A DNA stretch of 64,000 nucleotides from CAXPZW01 sp049594615 (GTDB lineage: Bacteria > Bacteroidota > Bacteroidia > Flavobacteriales_D > Sanyastnellaceae), in the NCBI GenBank assembly GCA_049594615.1, contig JBMYJR010000006.1:34887-98886 (forward strand), given 5' to 3'. Positions 52,085 to 61,500 of the stretch are shown here, piece after piece; position 1 is the first letter of the stretch; each line of letters opens with the position of its first letter. Below the pieces are notes generated by a model that was given only the letters and a program-made list of their open reading frames with translations, was not told where the DNA came from and searched no databases. The position numbers and the translations under genes are program-made.

Positions 52085-52764
52085 CAGGGACGGAAACGGA
52101 TGTACTTGATGGTGCTGCCCTGCTCCGCAAATTTCTGCTCGTAGTAGGTGCGGATGCTCATGACCTGTTGCCATTCTTCATCCAAAGTTTGGAAGAACTC
52201 GGTGTACACGTTGTCGGTGTGCAAGTCGATGGTGTAGCCGGCTTCCTGCAAGGCTTCCAAGGTCCATTCGTACAGCCCTGTGTTGTCGGTCTTGATGTGG
52301 ATGGTGCCGCCAGGGCGCAGGAATTGCCTGTACTTCTCGATGAACAGCGGGCCGGTGATGCGGTGCTTTTCATGCTTGGGTTGGGGATCGGAGAAAGTCA
52401 GCCAGATTTGGTCCACTTCCTCGGGGCCAAAGTAGTGGTGGATGAATTCGATGCGTGCGCGCAGGAAAGCCACGTTGTCCAACTGCTCTTCGTTGCTGTC
52501 TTTGGCGCCGCGCCAAAAGCGGTGACCCTTGATGTCCACACCCACGAAGTTGCGGTCTTTGTACATGCGGGCCAGGCCCACCGAATATTCGCCCTTGCCA
52601 CAGCCCAATTCCAGCGTGAGGGGACGTGCGGTGGCAAAGGCCTCCTGGTTCCACTTTCCTGAAAACTCAAAACGTGCACCGTCGGCGTGCGGCTTGATGG
52701 GCGGTTCGAATACGTGGCTGAAGGATTTATTTTCCTCCCATTTGCGGAGCTTGTCTTTCCCCAT
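52084..52764 (-). CDS. trmB: tRNA (guanine-N7-)-methyltransferase
   Basis: 226 residues. SAM-binding LELGCGKGEYSVGLARMY near residue 55, FVGVDIKGHRFWRGAKDS near 73, and the catalytic/tRNA-binding FSDPQPKHEKHRITGPLFI near 125-145, with the TxTDNxxxY motif (IKTDNTGLYEW) near 165. It methylates G46 of tRNA. The -7 box TATCTTTG lies 23 bases upstream. Confidence 0.96.
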   Translation of the reverse strand: MGKDKLRKWEENKSFSHVFEPPIKPHADGARFEFSGKWNQEAFATARPLTLELGCGKGEYSVGLARMYKDRNFVGVDIKGHRFWRGAKDSNEEQLDNVAFLRARIEFIHHYFGPEEVDQIWLTFSDPQPKHEKHRITGPLFIEKYRQFLRPGGTIHIKTDNTGLYEWTLEALQEAGYTIDLHTDNVYTEFFQTLDEEWQQVMSIRTYYEQKFAEQGSTIKYIRFRP

Positions 52765-52786
52765 GATCCCGGTTTGGCTTGGCCCG

Positions 52787-52794
52787 CAAAGATA
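52787..52794 (-). promoter_or_regulatory. -7 box TATCTTTG of trmB-atl
   Basis: Exact TAnnTTTG on the minus strand, 23 bases before the trmB ATG. Confidence 0.7.
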
Positions 52795-52822
52795 CCCATC
52801 CCCACCTAGCTGCCGAGGTGCG

Positions 52823-52830
52823 TATTTTTG
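52823..52830 (+). promoter_or_regulatory. -7 box TATTTTTG of the GT9 gene
   Basis: Exact TAnnTTTG; the ATG at 52836 is six bases after the last G, so the mRNA is predicted to be leaderless or nearly so. Confidence 0.7.
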
Positions 52831-52835
52831 CCCCC

Positions 52836-53831
52836 ATGTCTGTGACCCGCATTTTGATTCTTCGCTTCAGCAGCATTGGCGACATCGTGCTCACCACACC
52901 GGTCGTGCGCCAGCTCCACGCCCAACTCGAGGGCGAGGTGGAGATCCACTACTGCACCCGCGCAGCCTATGCCCCGCTTGTGAAACATCATCCAGCTGTG
53001 CACACCGTGCACGCGTTCAAGACAGACCTGACCGAGGTGCTTGACGCACTCATGGGCATCGAGTTCCACTACATCGTAGATCTGCACCGCAACGTGCGCA
53101 GTTCCATTGCCAAACGCAAGGTCAAGGCCCTGGACTTCACCCTCGACAAACGCAACGTGGACAAATGGCTGTTGGTACGCTTTGGCGTCGATCGTCTGAA
53201 GGGGCAGCACATCGTGGAGCGTTACTTGGCCACCGTGAAAGCCTTTGGGTTGGAAGACGACGGGCAGGGCCTGGACCTATACATTCCAGAAGCCGACCGC
53301 GTTCCTGCTTCTGCCCTCCCTACGTTTTGGCAACCCGGACATGCCGCCTTGGCGATAGGCGCTGCACACGAAGGCAAGCGGATGAATGAGGAACAACTCA
53401 CCTCTATCTGCGACTTGCTGGAAAGTCCCGTGGTGCTCCTTGGCGGACCCGATGACGCCGAATTGGGCGCACGCATCGCCGAACAGGCCGGCAACCATGT
53501 GTGGAATGCTTGCGGCGCTTTTTCTATCCTGGGCAGCGCTGATTTGGCTCGCCAGGCAGGGGTACTGATTGCTGGGGATACCGGATTGATGCACATTGCC
53601 ACAGCGGTGCAAACGCCCGTCATCTCGGTTTGGGGATGCACCACGCCGTCCATCGGCATGTCGCCTTGGCGTCCTGCTCCGGGAAGCGCCATTGTGGAAC
53701 CCATTGGCCGCACCAAGCGTCCGTGCTCAAAGCTGGGCAACCGGTGCAAGTACAGCATGGACAATTGCTGCATCAGCACCGTGGCACCCGAGCGCATCGC
53801 AGACCATGCCAATCAAGTCTTGGAAGCTTAG
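52836..53831 (+). CDS. Glycosyltransferase family 9 (heptosyltransferase-like)
   Basis: 331 residues from MSVTRILILRFSSIGDIVLTTPVVR. The GDIVLTTP start and the C-terminal GDTGLMHIATAVQTPVISVWG are GT9 hallmarks. The family transfers heptose or related sugars to lipopolysaccharide at the inner membrane; the acceptor is inferred. Four Cys near the C-terminus (RPCSKLGNRCKYSMDNCCI) are characteristic of the Bacteroidota subgroup. The stop overlaps the convergent thioesterase stop by four bases. Confidence 0.92.
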   Translation: MSVTRILILRFSSIGDIVLTTPVVRQLHAQLEGEVEIHYCTRAAYAPLVKHHPAVHTVHAFKTDLTEVLDALMGIEFHYIVDLHRNVRSSIAKRKVKALDFTLDKRNVDKWLLVRFGVDRLKGQHIVERYLATVKAFGLEDDGQGLDLYIPEADRVPASALPTFWQPGHAALAIGAAHEGKRMNEEQLTSICDLLESPVVLLGGPDDAELGARIAEQAGNHVWNACGAFSILGSADLARQAGVLIAGDTGLMHIATAVQTPVISVWGCTTPSIGMSPWRPAPGSAIVEPIGRTKRPCSKLGNRCKYSMDNCCISTVAPERIADHANQVLEA

Positions 53832-54346
53832 TCCTTGTCGAAGAGTGCCTTGAGTTCGGTGGCGTCCGAAGGCTTGAGCTTGCCCGCAAGAATCAGGCGC
53901 AGTTGACGGCGACGTAGCGCGCTCTTGAAACGCTTCTTCTCCAGGTCACTTTCCGGAACCAGTTCAGGCACGTTGATGGGGGAACCCAATTGATCCACGG
54001 CCACAAAGGTGTACATGGCCGAGTTGCACTTGTACTTCTTGCCGTCGGTTTGGCCTTCCACAAACACCTCCATATAGACCTCCATACTGGTGCTGAAGGC
54101 GCGCGACACCTGGGCCTCAATGGTCACGATATCGCCCAAACCAATGGGGCGATCAAAACTCACATTGTTCACCGCTGCGGTAACCACCACACGGCGGCAG
54201 AAACGGTGGGCAGAGATGGCACTGGTGACGTCCATCCAGTTCAGCAGCTGGCCTCCCATGAGGTTGCCAAGCGTGTTGGTATTTTCTGGAAGAACAAGGT
54301 GGGTGGTGGTGGCCAGCGTAGCGGCCGCGGTTACCTGCTTAGGCAT
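53828..54346 (-). CDS. Acyl-CoA thioesterase, hotdog fold
   Basis: 172 residues from MPKQVTAAATLATTTHLVLPENTNTLGNLMGG at 54346. The catalytic Asp/Asn region of hotdog ACOTs is in NTLGNLMGGQLLNWMDVTSAISAHRFC, with NVSFDRPIGLGDIVTIEAQVSRAF following. It hydrolyses acyl-CoA to free acid and CoA. A basic helical tail extends beyond the fold. The -7 box at 54364-54371 is 18 bases upstream and divergent from the hemJ promoter. Confidence 0.9.
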   Translation of the reverse strand: MPKQVTAAATLATTTHLVLPENTNTLGNLMGGQLLNWMDVTSAISAHRFCRRVVVTAAVNNVSFDRPIGLGDIVTIEAQVSRAFSTSMEVYMEVFVEGQTDGKKYKCNSAMYTFVAVDQLGSPINVPELVPESDLEKKRFKSALRRRQLRLILAGKLKPSDATELKALFDKD

Positions 54347-54363
54347 GGCGCGAAAATTTGCCG

Positions 54364-54371
54364 CAAAGATA
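54364..54371 (-). promoter_or_regulatory. -7 box TATCTTTG of the thioesterase gene
   Basis: Exact TAnnTTTG on the minus strand. Confidence 0.7.
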
Positions 54372-54393
54372 GCCCTTTCGCCCCCCATGCGTC

Positions 54394-54401
54394 TACCTTT
54401 G
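54394..54401 (+). promoter_or_regulatory. -7 box TACCTTTG of hemJ
   Basis: Exact TAnnTTTG; only four bases separate it from the hemJ ATG (54406), predicting a leaderless mRNA. Confidence 0.7.
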
Positions 54402-54405
54402 CTGC

Positions 54406-54957
54406 ATGGATTACGAAGTGATCAAAGCCCTGCATATCATCTTTATGGTGACCTGGTTTGCCGGCCTGTTCTACGGCTACCGCCTGTACGTTTACCATGC
54501 CGAGGCTAATAAGAAGCCCGAGCCCGAACGCACCATCCTGATGCGCCAGTACGCCATCATGGAAGCGCGGCTGTGGCACATCATCGCTTGGCCCTCGTGC
54601 ATCCTCACGGTCATCTTTGGCTTTTGGTTGACCATCTTGGTTCCAGAAATCTGGGCCCTGGGTGCCTTCCACCTGAAGCTGTTCTTCGTGGCCCTGCTCA
54701 TCATCTACCAGTTCTATGGCGAAAAGCTGCTGCGCAAATTCCGCGACGGCATCATCCCCCATACTTCCACGCGATTGCGTTTGTTGAACGAAGTACCCAC
54801 TGTCATTTTGATTTCGGTGGTGTTCTTGATTGTGCTGAAGGATCAGCTCAGTTGGATCTGGGGTACCGTTGGCATTCTTGGGATTGCCGGTTTGCTGGCC
54901 TTTGCGGTCAAAAAATACCGCACCGTCCGTGCCCGCAAGGGCGAACAAGTGGACTGA
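54406..54957 (+). CDS. hemJ: Protoporphyrinogen IX oxidase HemJ (CopD-like)
   Basis: 183 residues with four membrane helices. MDYEVIKALHIIFMVTWFAGLFYGYRLYVYH contains the essential His10, and the central EARLWHIIAWPSCI and FHLKLFFVALLI (key Lys near residue 92) fit HemJ rather than true CopD. It oxidises protoporphyrinogen IX in haem synthesis in bacteria without HemG/HemY. The peroxiredoxin gene follows after 32 bases. Confidence 0.92.
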   Translation: MDYEVIKALHIIFMVTWFAGLFYGYRLYVYHAEANKKPEPERTILMRQYAIMEARLWHIIAWPSCILTVIFGFWLTILVPEIWALGAFHLKLFFVALLIIYQFYGEKLLRKFRDGIIPHTSTRLRLLNEVPTVILISVVFLIVLKDQLSWIWGTVGILGIAGLLAFAVKKYRTVRARKGEQVD

Positions 54958-54989
54958 GTCATTTGTGGTATCTACACGAAAAGATACCC

Positions 54990-55451
54990 ATGAGTACCAA
55001 CCTCAAAGCGGGCACCCAAGCACCTGACTTTACCCTCAAAAACGACCGGGGCCAAGATGTTACCCTTTCTGAGCTGTTGAAGACCCACCGCGTGGTCCTC
55101 TACTTCTACCCCAAAGACAATACCCCGGGTTGCACCATCGAGGCCAAGACCTTCCGAGACAGCTACGAGGAATTTGCCGCTTCTGGTGCCCAAGTAGTGG
55201 GCGTCAGTGCCGACTCGGCCGAGAACCACTGCGGCTTCCGAGAGAAATACGGCCTGCCCTTCATCCTGCTCACCGATCCGGGCTGGAACGTGGCCATGCA
55301 ATACGGCATCGCCAAAACCTGGGGCTTCATGCCCGGGCGCGAGACCTTCATCATAGACCGCGACGGCACGGTTATGCACACCTTCCGCTCGCAATTCAAC
55401 GCCAAAGCGCACGTGAGCGAAGCATTGGACGTACTGCAAGCCAAGGCCTGA
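54990..55451 (+). CDS. bcp: Peroxiredoxin, Bcp/PrxQ type
   Basis: 153 residues. Peroxidatic Cys48 lies in YPKDNTPGCTIEA. The usual resolving Cys five residues later is replaced (position 53 is Lys); the only other Cys is Cys81 in the next helix (SAENHCGF), which resembles the alternative alpha-3 resolving position known from Xylella PrxQ. It reduces peroxides with thioredoxin. Probably co-transcribed with hemJ. Confidence 0.93.
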   Translation: MSTNLKAGTQAPDFTLKNDRGQDVTLSELLKTHRVVLYFYPKDNTPGCTIEAKTFRDSYEEFAASGAQVVGVSADSAENHCGFREKYGLPFILLTDPGWNVAMQYGIAKTWGFMPGRETFIIDRDGTVMHTFRSQFNAKAHVSEALDVLQAKA

Positions 55452-55480
55452 CCTCCAGACGTTTCTTCGCTTTAAGACAT

Positions 55481-55510
55481 AAAAAAAGGGCTGCCCTCGG
55501 GCAGCCCTTT
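55481..55510 (-). terminator. Strong terminator of the giant HYR gene
   Basis: AAAGGGCTGCCC-TC-GGGCAGCCCTTT, a 12-bp perfect stem. On the minus strand it is followed by seven T; on the plus strand the T tract is shorter, but it could also stop bcp. Confidence 0.88.
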
Positions 55511-55530
55511 ATCGCTGGTGCGCTGTGCGC

Positions 55531-58500
55531 TTATTTTCCTACGATCAGTTTCTCAACCACTTGTTCAGTGCGTGATGAGAGGCGTACCGTGTACACACCG
55601 CTCTCAAGTGCATCTGCACCGAAGTTCAGGATGTACGCTACATCTGCTTCAGCACGCTGGTTGAACAGAGTTGCCACCTTACGGCCACCCAGGTCGTACA
55701 CCTCGAGGGTGATGGTCTGGTTGCGCTTCGAGCCAATCTTCACCGTGGTGTTGGTGGTGGTTGGGTTTGGAGCGATGGCCATGATGTCGATGTCGCCGGT
55801 GGTGTCGGTCAGGTCTGAACCTGGCGCGGATACCACTTCTTCGTCTTCACCGAGGTCTTCGAAGGTCAGGGTCTGCTCAACACAGGTCTCGTTGCCTGAA
55901 CAATCTACCGCACACCAGGTGCGAACGATGCTGTAATCTGGGCAGCAGTCGTGGTCGAAGGCAAAGTCACCGGCGCCTTCAACAGGCTCTCCGTCAACAG
56001 TACCCTCGTAGTAGATCCAACCGCCCGAGCCGTAGTTGCTGTTCACGTTATTGGCAGCAACACCCAGCTGGTAGCCGTAGTAGAAGCTGGCCGGAGCGTG
56101 TGCAATGGTGAGCTCTACGCCGTTCAGGTCGCCCCATCCGCTCAGTGACGAGAGGTCACCGTTGATGATGAAGTACATCCAGTCCAGGTAGTTGTCACCG
56201 GCAGCGTTGAAGTCATCCTTGTAGCCAGTAGGGAAGTCTTGCGTAGACCAACCTTCCCAATCCAGACCGTTATCCAGTTGTACCACGAAGTCGAAACCGC
56301 CTTCGGGGTTGTCCACCGATACAACAGAACCAGTGATGGTTGCTGAGTTGTCTTCCCACAGCAGGAACTCGCCGTTCAGCAGGGTGTAGTACTCACCGCC
56401 TGGGAAGCCTTGCAGCCACAGTGCCCAGTCAGGGTTGTAGAAAGGTGAGATTGGAGAAATCAGGTTGCAGTCTTGAACCGCATCTGGGTTAGGCACATCG
56501 CCGAATTGCTCTTCGGTGTACGAGATGCTTACCTCGCCGCCGCAGTTGTCTACAGCAGTGAGTTCAGCTGGAGCAGGCGCTTCGTCTTCGCAGTCGAGTA
56601 CCAGGTCAGCAGGTGCTTCTACAAACTCAGGAGCAGTTTCGTCGAGCACGGTTACCACGAAGCTGGTTGAAGATGCGTTGCCGCAATCGTCTACCGCGGT
56701 GCAGGTCACTACAGCGTCGTAGTTGCCACACTCGTCTTCGTTGATTACCTCCATGCTTACGGTCACCTCAACGTCTTCGTCGCAGTTGTCTACGGCGTTG
56801 CACTCGGTGAAGTCAGGCACGTCATCGGCACATTCGAACACCAGGTCGCTGAATTCATCGAGGATGACAGGCGCTTCGTTGTCGTACACTGCGTAAGTGG
56901 TCTGCGCCTCCGCAGCGTTGCCGCAAGCGTCAGTAGCAGTCCAAGTGATGATCACCGAGTAAGACTGAGGACAGTCACCCGCAATCACTTCTTCCGATGA
57001 AGTCACAGTCACTTCGCTACACGCATCCTCGGCTTCGGCTTGGAAGGCAGGGATCTCAGCGTCGCAGCTGTACTCACCGCCTTCGGATACGAAGGTGAAC
57101 TCAGGAGCAGTGGTGTCAACTACAGTGATGGTTTGCATCAGTGAAGAGGTGTTGCCACAGTCGTCGCTTACAGTGTAGGTACGCTCGATGGTATAGTTGT
57201 TCGGGCAGTCGCCTTCAACAACAACCTCGGTCACAGTCTCGGTGAGGTCTTCGTCGCAGATGTCCGAAGCTTCCCAAGCCGCAGCAGGTACTTCTTGGTC
57301 ACACTCGACAGTCACATCAGCAGCTACTTCGAGTGCAGGAGCAGTGGTGTCTACGATGGTGATGGTCTGCGAAGCAGTAGCCGCGTTGGTGCAGTGGTCA
57401 ACTACGCTCCAGGTGCGTACGATGCTGTAGAGGCACTCGTTCATGACGATCTCTTCAGAGAAGATTACTTCCAGCTCGTCGTCGCAGTTGTCTGAAGCAG
57501 ACACCTCTGCAGGAGCAGGGATCTCGTCACCACACTCGATGGTAGCGTCGGCAGGAACACCGGCCAGTTCAGGAGCTACCTCGTCGGTCAGGTTGATCAC
57601 TTGAACGAATTCTGAGCTGTNNNNNNNNNNCCGCGCAACCACCCGATACTGTTTCATCGGAGTAAACGATGTCTACTGCTGGTGAACAGTTGTCGGTCGC
57701 AGAAACCAAGATTGAGTTGTCGATTTGGTCGCATGGCATTTCAAGGAAAGCCTCGCCTTCGATCACTGGAGCAGTGGTGTCCTGTACAGTGATGATTTGA
57801 GTAGCCGAAGTGTTGTTGCCACAAGCGTCGGTCACAGAGTAGGTACGTTCNNNNNNNNNNTGGTCACACTCGATGGTTACGTCAGCCGCGATCTCCAGTT
57901 CAGGAGCGGTGGTGTCCAGTACGGTGATGTTCTGTACCGCTGAAGCAGCGTTGCCACAAGCGTCGGTTACAGTGTAAGTACGAACCAAAGTGTAAGCCAC
58001 TGGGCAGTCACCTGGGATCACTTCTTCTGAAATGACTTCAGAAGCAATCTCTGAACAATCGTCTGCAGCAGTCCAATCAGCTGCAGGTACTTCCTGGTCA
58101 CACTCGATGGTCACGTCAGCAGCTACTTCGAGAGCAGGTGCGGTGGTGTCCTCAACGGTGATCTCCTGCGTGTATACGGCTTGGTTGCCGCAGTTGTCAA
58201 ACGCTCGGAAAACACGCTGAATGGTGTAGTTGCTAGGACAGTCGCCAGGAACAATTTCCTCGGTCAACTCAACCTCTACCTCATCGTCGCAGTTGTCTTC
58301 TGCCATCGGCATTTCAACCGCAGGGAGTTCATCTGAACATTCAACAGTCACGTTCTCAGGGAGTGTTTCAGCAACCCAAGTTGGAGCCACGTTGTCAGTC
58401 AGGTTGATCACTTGTGCGAATTCTGAGCTGTTGCCGCAGTTGTCGGTGGCAGTGTAGGTGCGAATGACATTGCCCGCACAACCGCCTGACACGGTTTCAT

Positions 58501-61500
58501 CGGCATAGGTGAATGCTACTTCTTGATCACAGATATCACTGGCCGAGGCAAAGAACTCACCTGAGATCATGTCGCATGGCATTTCAAGGAAAGCCTCGCC
58601 TTCGATCACGGGTGCGGTGGTATCTTCAATGGTGAAGGTGCGAACCAGGGTACTGGTGTTTCCACAGGCGTCGATGGCTGTGAAAGTCACGGTAGTACTG
58701 CCATTGGCACCACAACCTTCCTCATAAACAACTTCATCTTGGCATCCAACGTAACCGGCATAGCCGTCGTAGATTGTGCCAAAGCGGAAGCAACGGTTGA
58801 AGGCACGCAACGCAACGCGACATTGTTGCGGTGTGTAAGCACTGCTGCATCCGCCCAGAACCTGGTCAGAGATGGCAATGATCTCACCGATGGTAACGCC
58901 TGCAAACGGGCCGCTCAATGGGGTCAATGACGCCAGGCTTACCTCAGATGCTGAGTAGTCCGGGAAGGCGCCATCAAAACCAACATTCAACTTGGCAGTC
59001 AACAGGTGGCTTACCAGCGCGTTGTCAAAACAAGATGGATCAACTGAATCCACAGTCGGATCTTCAGCAGACATGGTCAGCACCAAGTCTTGGGCAGAAC
59101 CCGTACAGGGCAGATATACGTCTACTGCATCGGCTGAGGTGAAGGTCAAGAAGAAACCAGACTCTTCGCAACCAGTGATGATGCCTTCAGGGAAGACAGT
59201 ATCGAAGTTCTCATCCATCAAAACAGAGGCTTCGGTGTCGTTTTCGCTTCCGAAATCACCTTGCTTGTATGTGGTGAACTCACCAATTTCAATGGTGCAA
59301 TCCTCGTAGTTGTTTACCCAAGTCACCTCGCCACAATTATCGGTAGCAGAGGCCCCACTGTTGGCTTCCAACCAAGCATTGAAGGCTTCTTCATTGCCTT
59401 GGCCGTCGCATTCAACCACTTGATCTTCTCCGCCGTCAATGACTGGAGCGGTGGTGTCCACAACGTTGATGGTCTGTACAGCGGTAGCGCTGTTGCCACA
59501 GTCATCGGTTGCAGTGAAGGTACGGGTGATGATCGCAGTGTTGCCACACTCGCCGTCAGCTACAACATCTTCAAACGTTACTTCTACAGTACCGCAGTTG
59601 TCCTCGGCCTCAGCGTTGAAGGCTGGGATTTCCGCGTCGCACTCGTAAGAAGCGTCAGCAGGTACTGAGGTGAACTCAGGAGCGGTGGTATCAACAACAG
59701 TGATGGTTTGTGATTGAACGTTGGCGTTGCCACAGTTGTCGGTAGCAGTCCAGGTGCGAACCAGGGTGTAGTTGCCCAAGCAATCACCAGCGATGAACTC
59801 CTCGCCGTTGTACTCAATCGAAGCCTCCGAACAATTGTCTTCGGCGTCAACCATCTCAGATACGCTAGGTACGTTGTCGCACTCAGCGGTTACGTCCGCT
59901 GGGAAGGCACTGAATTCAGGAGCAACCTCATCGAACAGGTTGATCACTTGGGTGAACTCGGTGCTGTTGCCACAGTCATCGGTAGCAGTGTAGGTACGGA
60001 TCACGTTGCCTACGCAGCCGCCTGAAACATTGTCGTCGGTAAAGGTGATTTCTACTTCCTCGTCGCAGTTGTCAGTAGCGGTTACCAGGATCTCATCTGC
60101 GATCATATCGCAAGGCATTTCAAGGAAAGCCTCGCCTTCTACTACAGGAGCGGTGGTGTCTTGTACAACAATGATCTGGGTAGCAGAGGTGTTGTTGCCA
60201 CACTCGTCGGTCACTGAGTAGGTGCGTTCGATGGTGTAGTTGTTCGGGCAGTCGCCTTCAACAATTACCTCGGTTACCTCTTCTGTAATTTCAGAGCAGT
60301 TGTCTGAAGCAGTCCATGCAGCAGCAGGAATATCCTGGTCGCACTCGATGGTCACGTCCTCAGCAATCTCCAGTTCGGGAGCAGTGGTGTCTTGTACGGT
60401 GATGATCTGAGTGGCAGAAGTATTGTTGCCACACTCGTCGGTCACCGAGTAGGTGCGCTCAATGGTGTAGTTGTTCGGGCAGTCACCGTCGACAATTACC
60501 TCGGTTACTTCTTCGATCAGTTCTTCTGAACAGTTGTCAGAAGCTTCCCATGCAGCTGCTGGGATCTCCTGGTCACACTCTACGGTCACGTCCTCGGCGA
60601 TCTCCAGTTCAGGAGCAGTGGTGTCCTGCACGGTGATCTCCTGTGCGTGGAGCACTTGGTTGCCACAGTTGTCGAAACCGCGGTAGATGCGTTGGATCAC
60701 GTAGTTGTTTGGGCAATCGCCAGGAATGATTTCCTCGGTCACCTCGATCTCCACTTCGTCGTCACAGTTGTCTTCTGCCTCTGGCATGCCAACAGCTGGG
60801 AGCTCATCCGAGCATTCTACGGTCACGTCTGCGGGCAGGGTGCCTTCTACCCAAGTGGGAGCAGTGGTGTCCGAAACGGTGATGGTGGTGGTGACGGTGG
60901 TGATGTTTTCACAATCGTCCTCCGCAGTCCAACTCCAAGTAATGGTGTATTGATCCTCACAGAAGCCCTCGGTGATGATTTCTTCGAAAGTTACGGTCAC
61001 TTCCTCATCACAATTGTCAGTGATCTCAATGGCATTCGGATCAGGCAAGTCGCCCACTTCGTCACACTCAATCATCATGTCCTCCGGATTGTTGATCACA
61101 GGGGCTATGGTATCGGTGAGGGTCACGTACTGGGTAGCGGAGGTGGAGTTGCCGCAGTCATCAGTGGCGGTGTACTCGTAGATGATGGTGCCCGGGCAGC
61201 CACCTGAACCGTCAGCGGTTTCTACTTCGATGGTGACTTCCTCGTCGCAGTTGTCGGTAGCGATCAACGGCTCAACGCTGTCCAAATCGCCACAGTCAAT
61301 AGTCAAGGTCGCAGGGAAATCATCGAATACAGGAGCAGTGGTGTCCTGTACGGTGATGGTTTGGGTAGCAGTGGTCGCATTGTCACAATCATCAGCAGCG
61401 GTGAAGGTGCGGATGATGGTGTATTGCTGCGGACAGTCGCCCTCGATGATTTCGTCTTCGTAAGTGATGGTTGCCTCGTAGCAGTTGTCGGTGGCTTCGG

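Noticed and set aside
57851..57860. True frameshift or pseudogenisation of the giant gene
   Set aside because: The interruptions are runs of N, not sequence; both flanks keep intact coding units and a good sorting domain.
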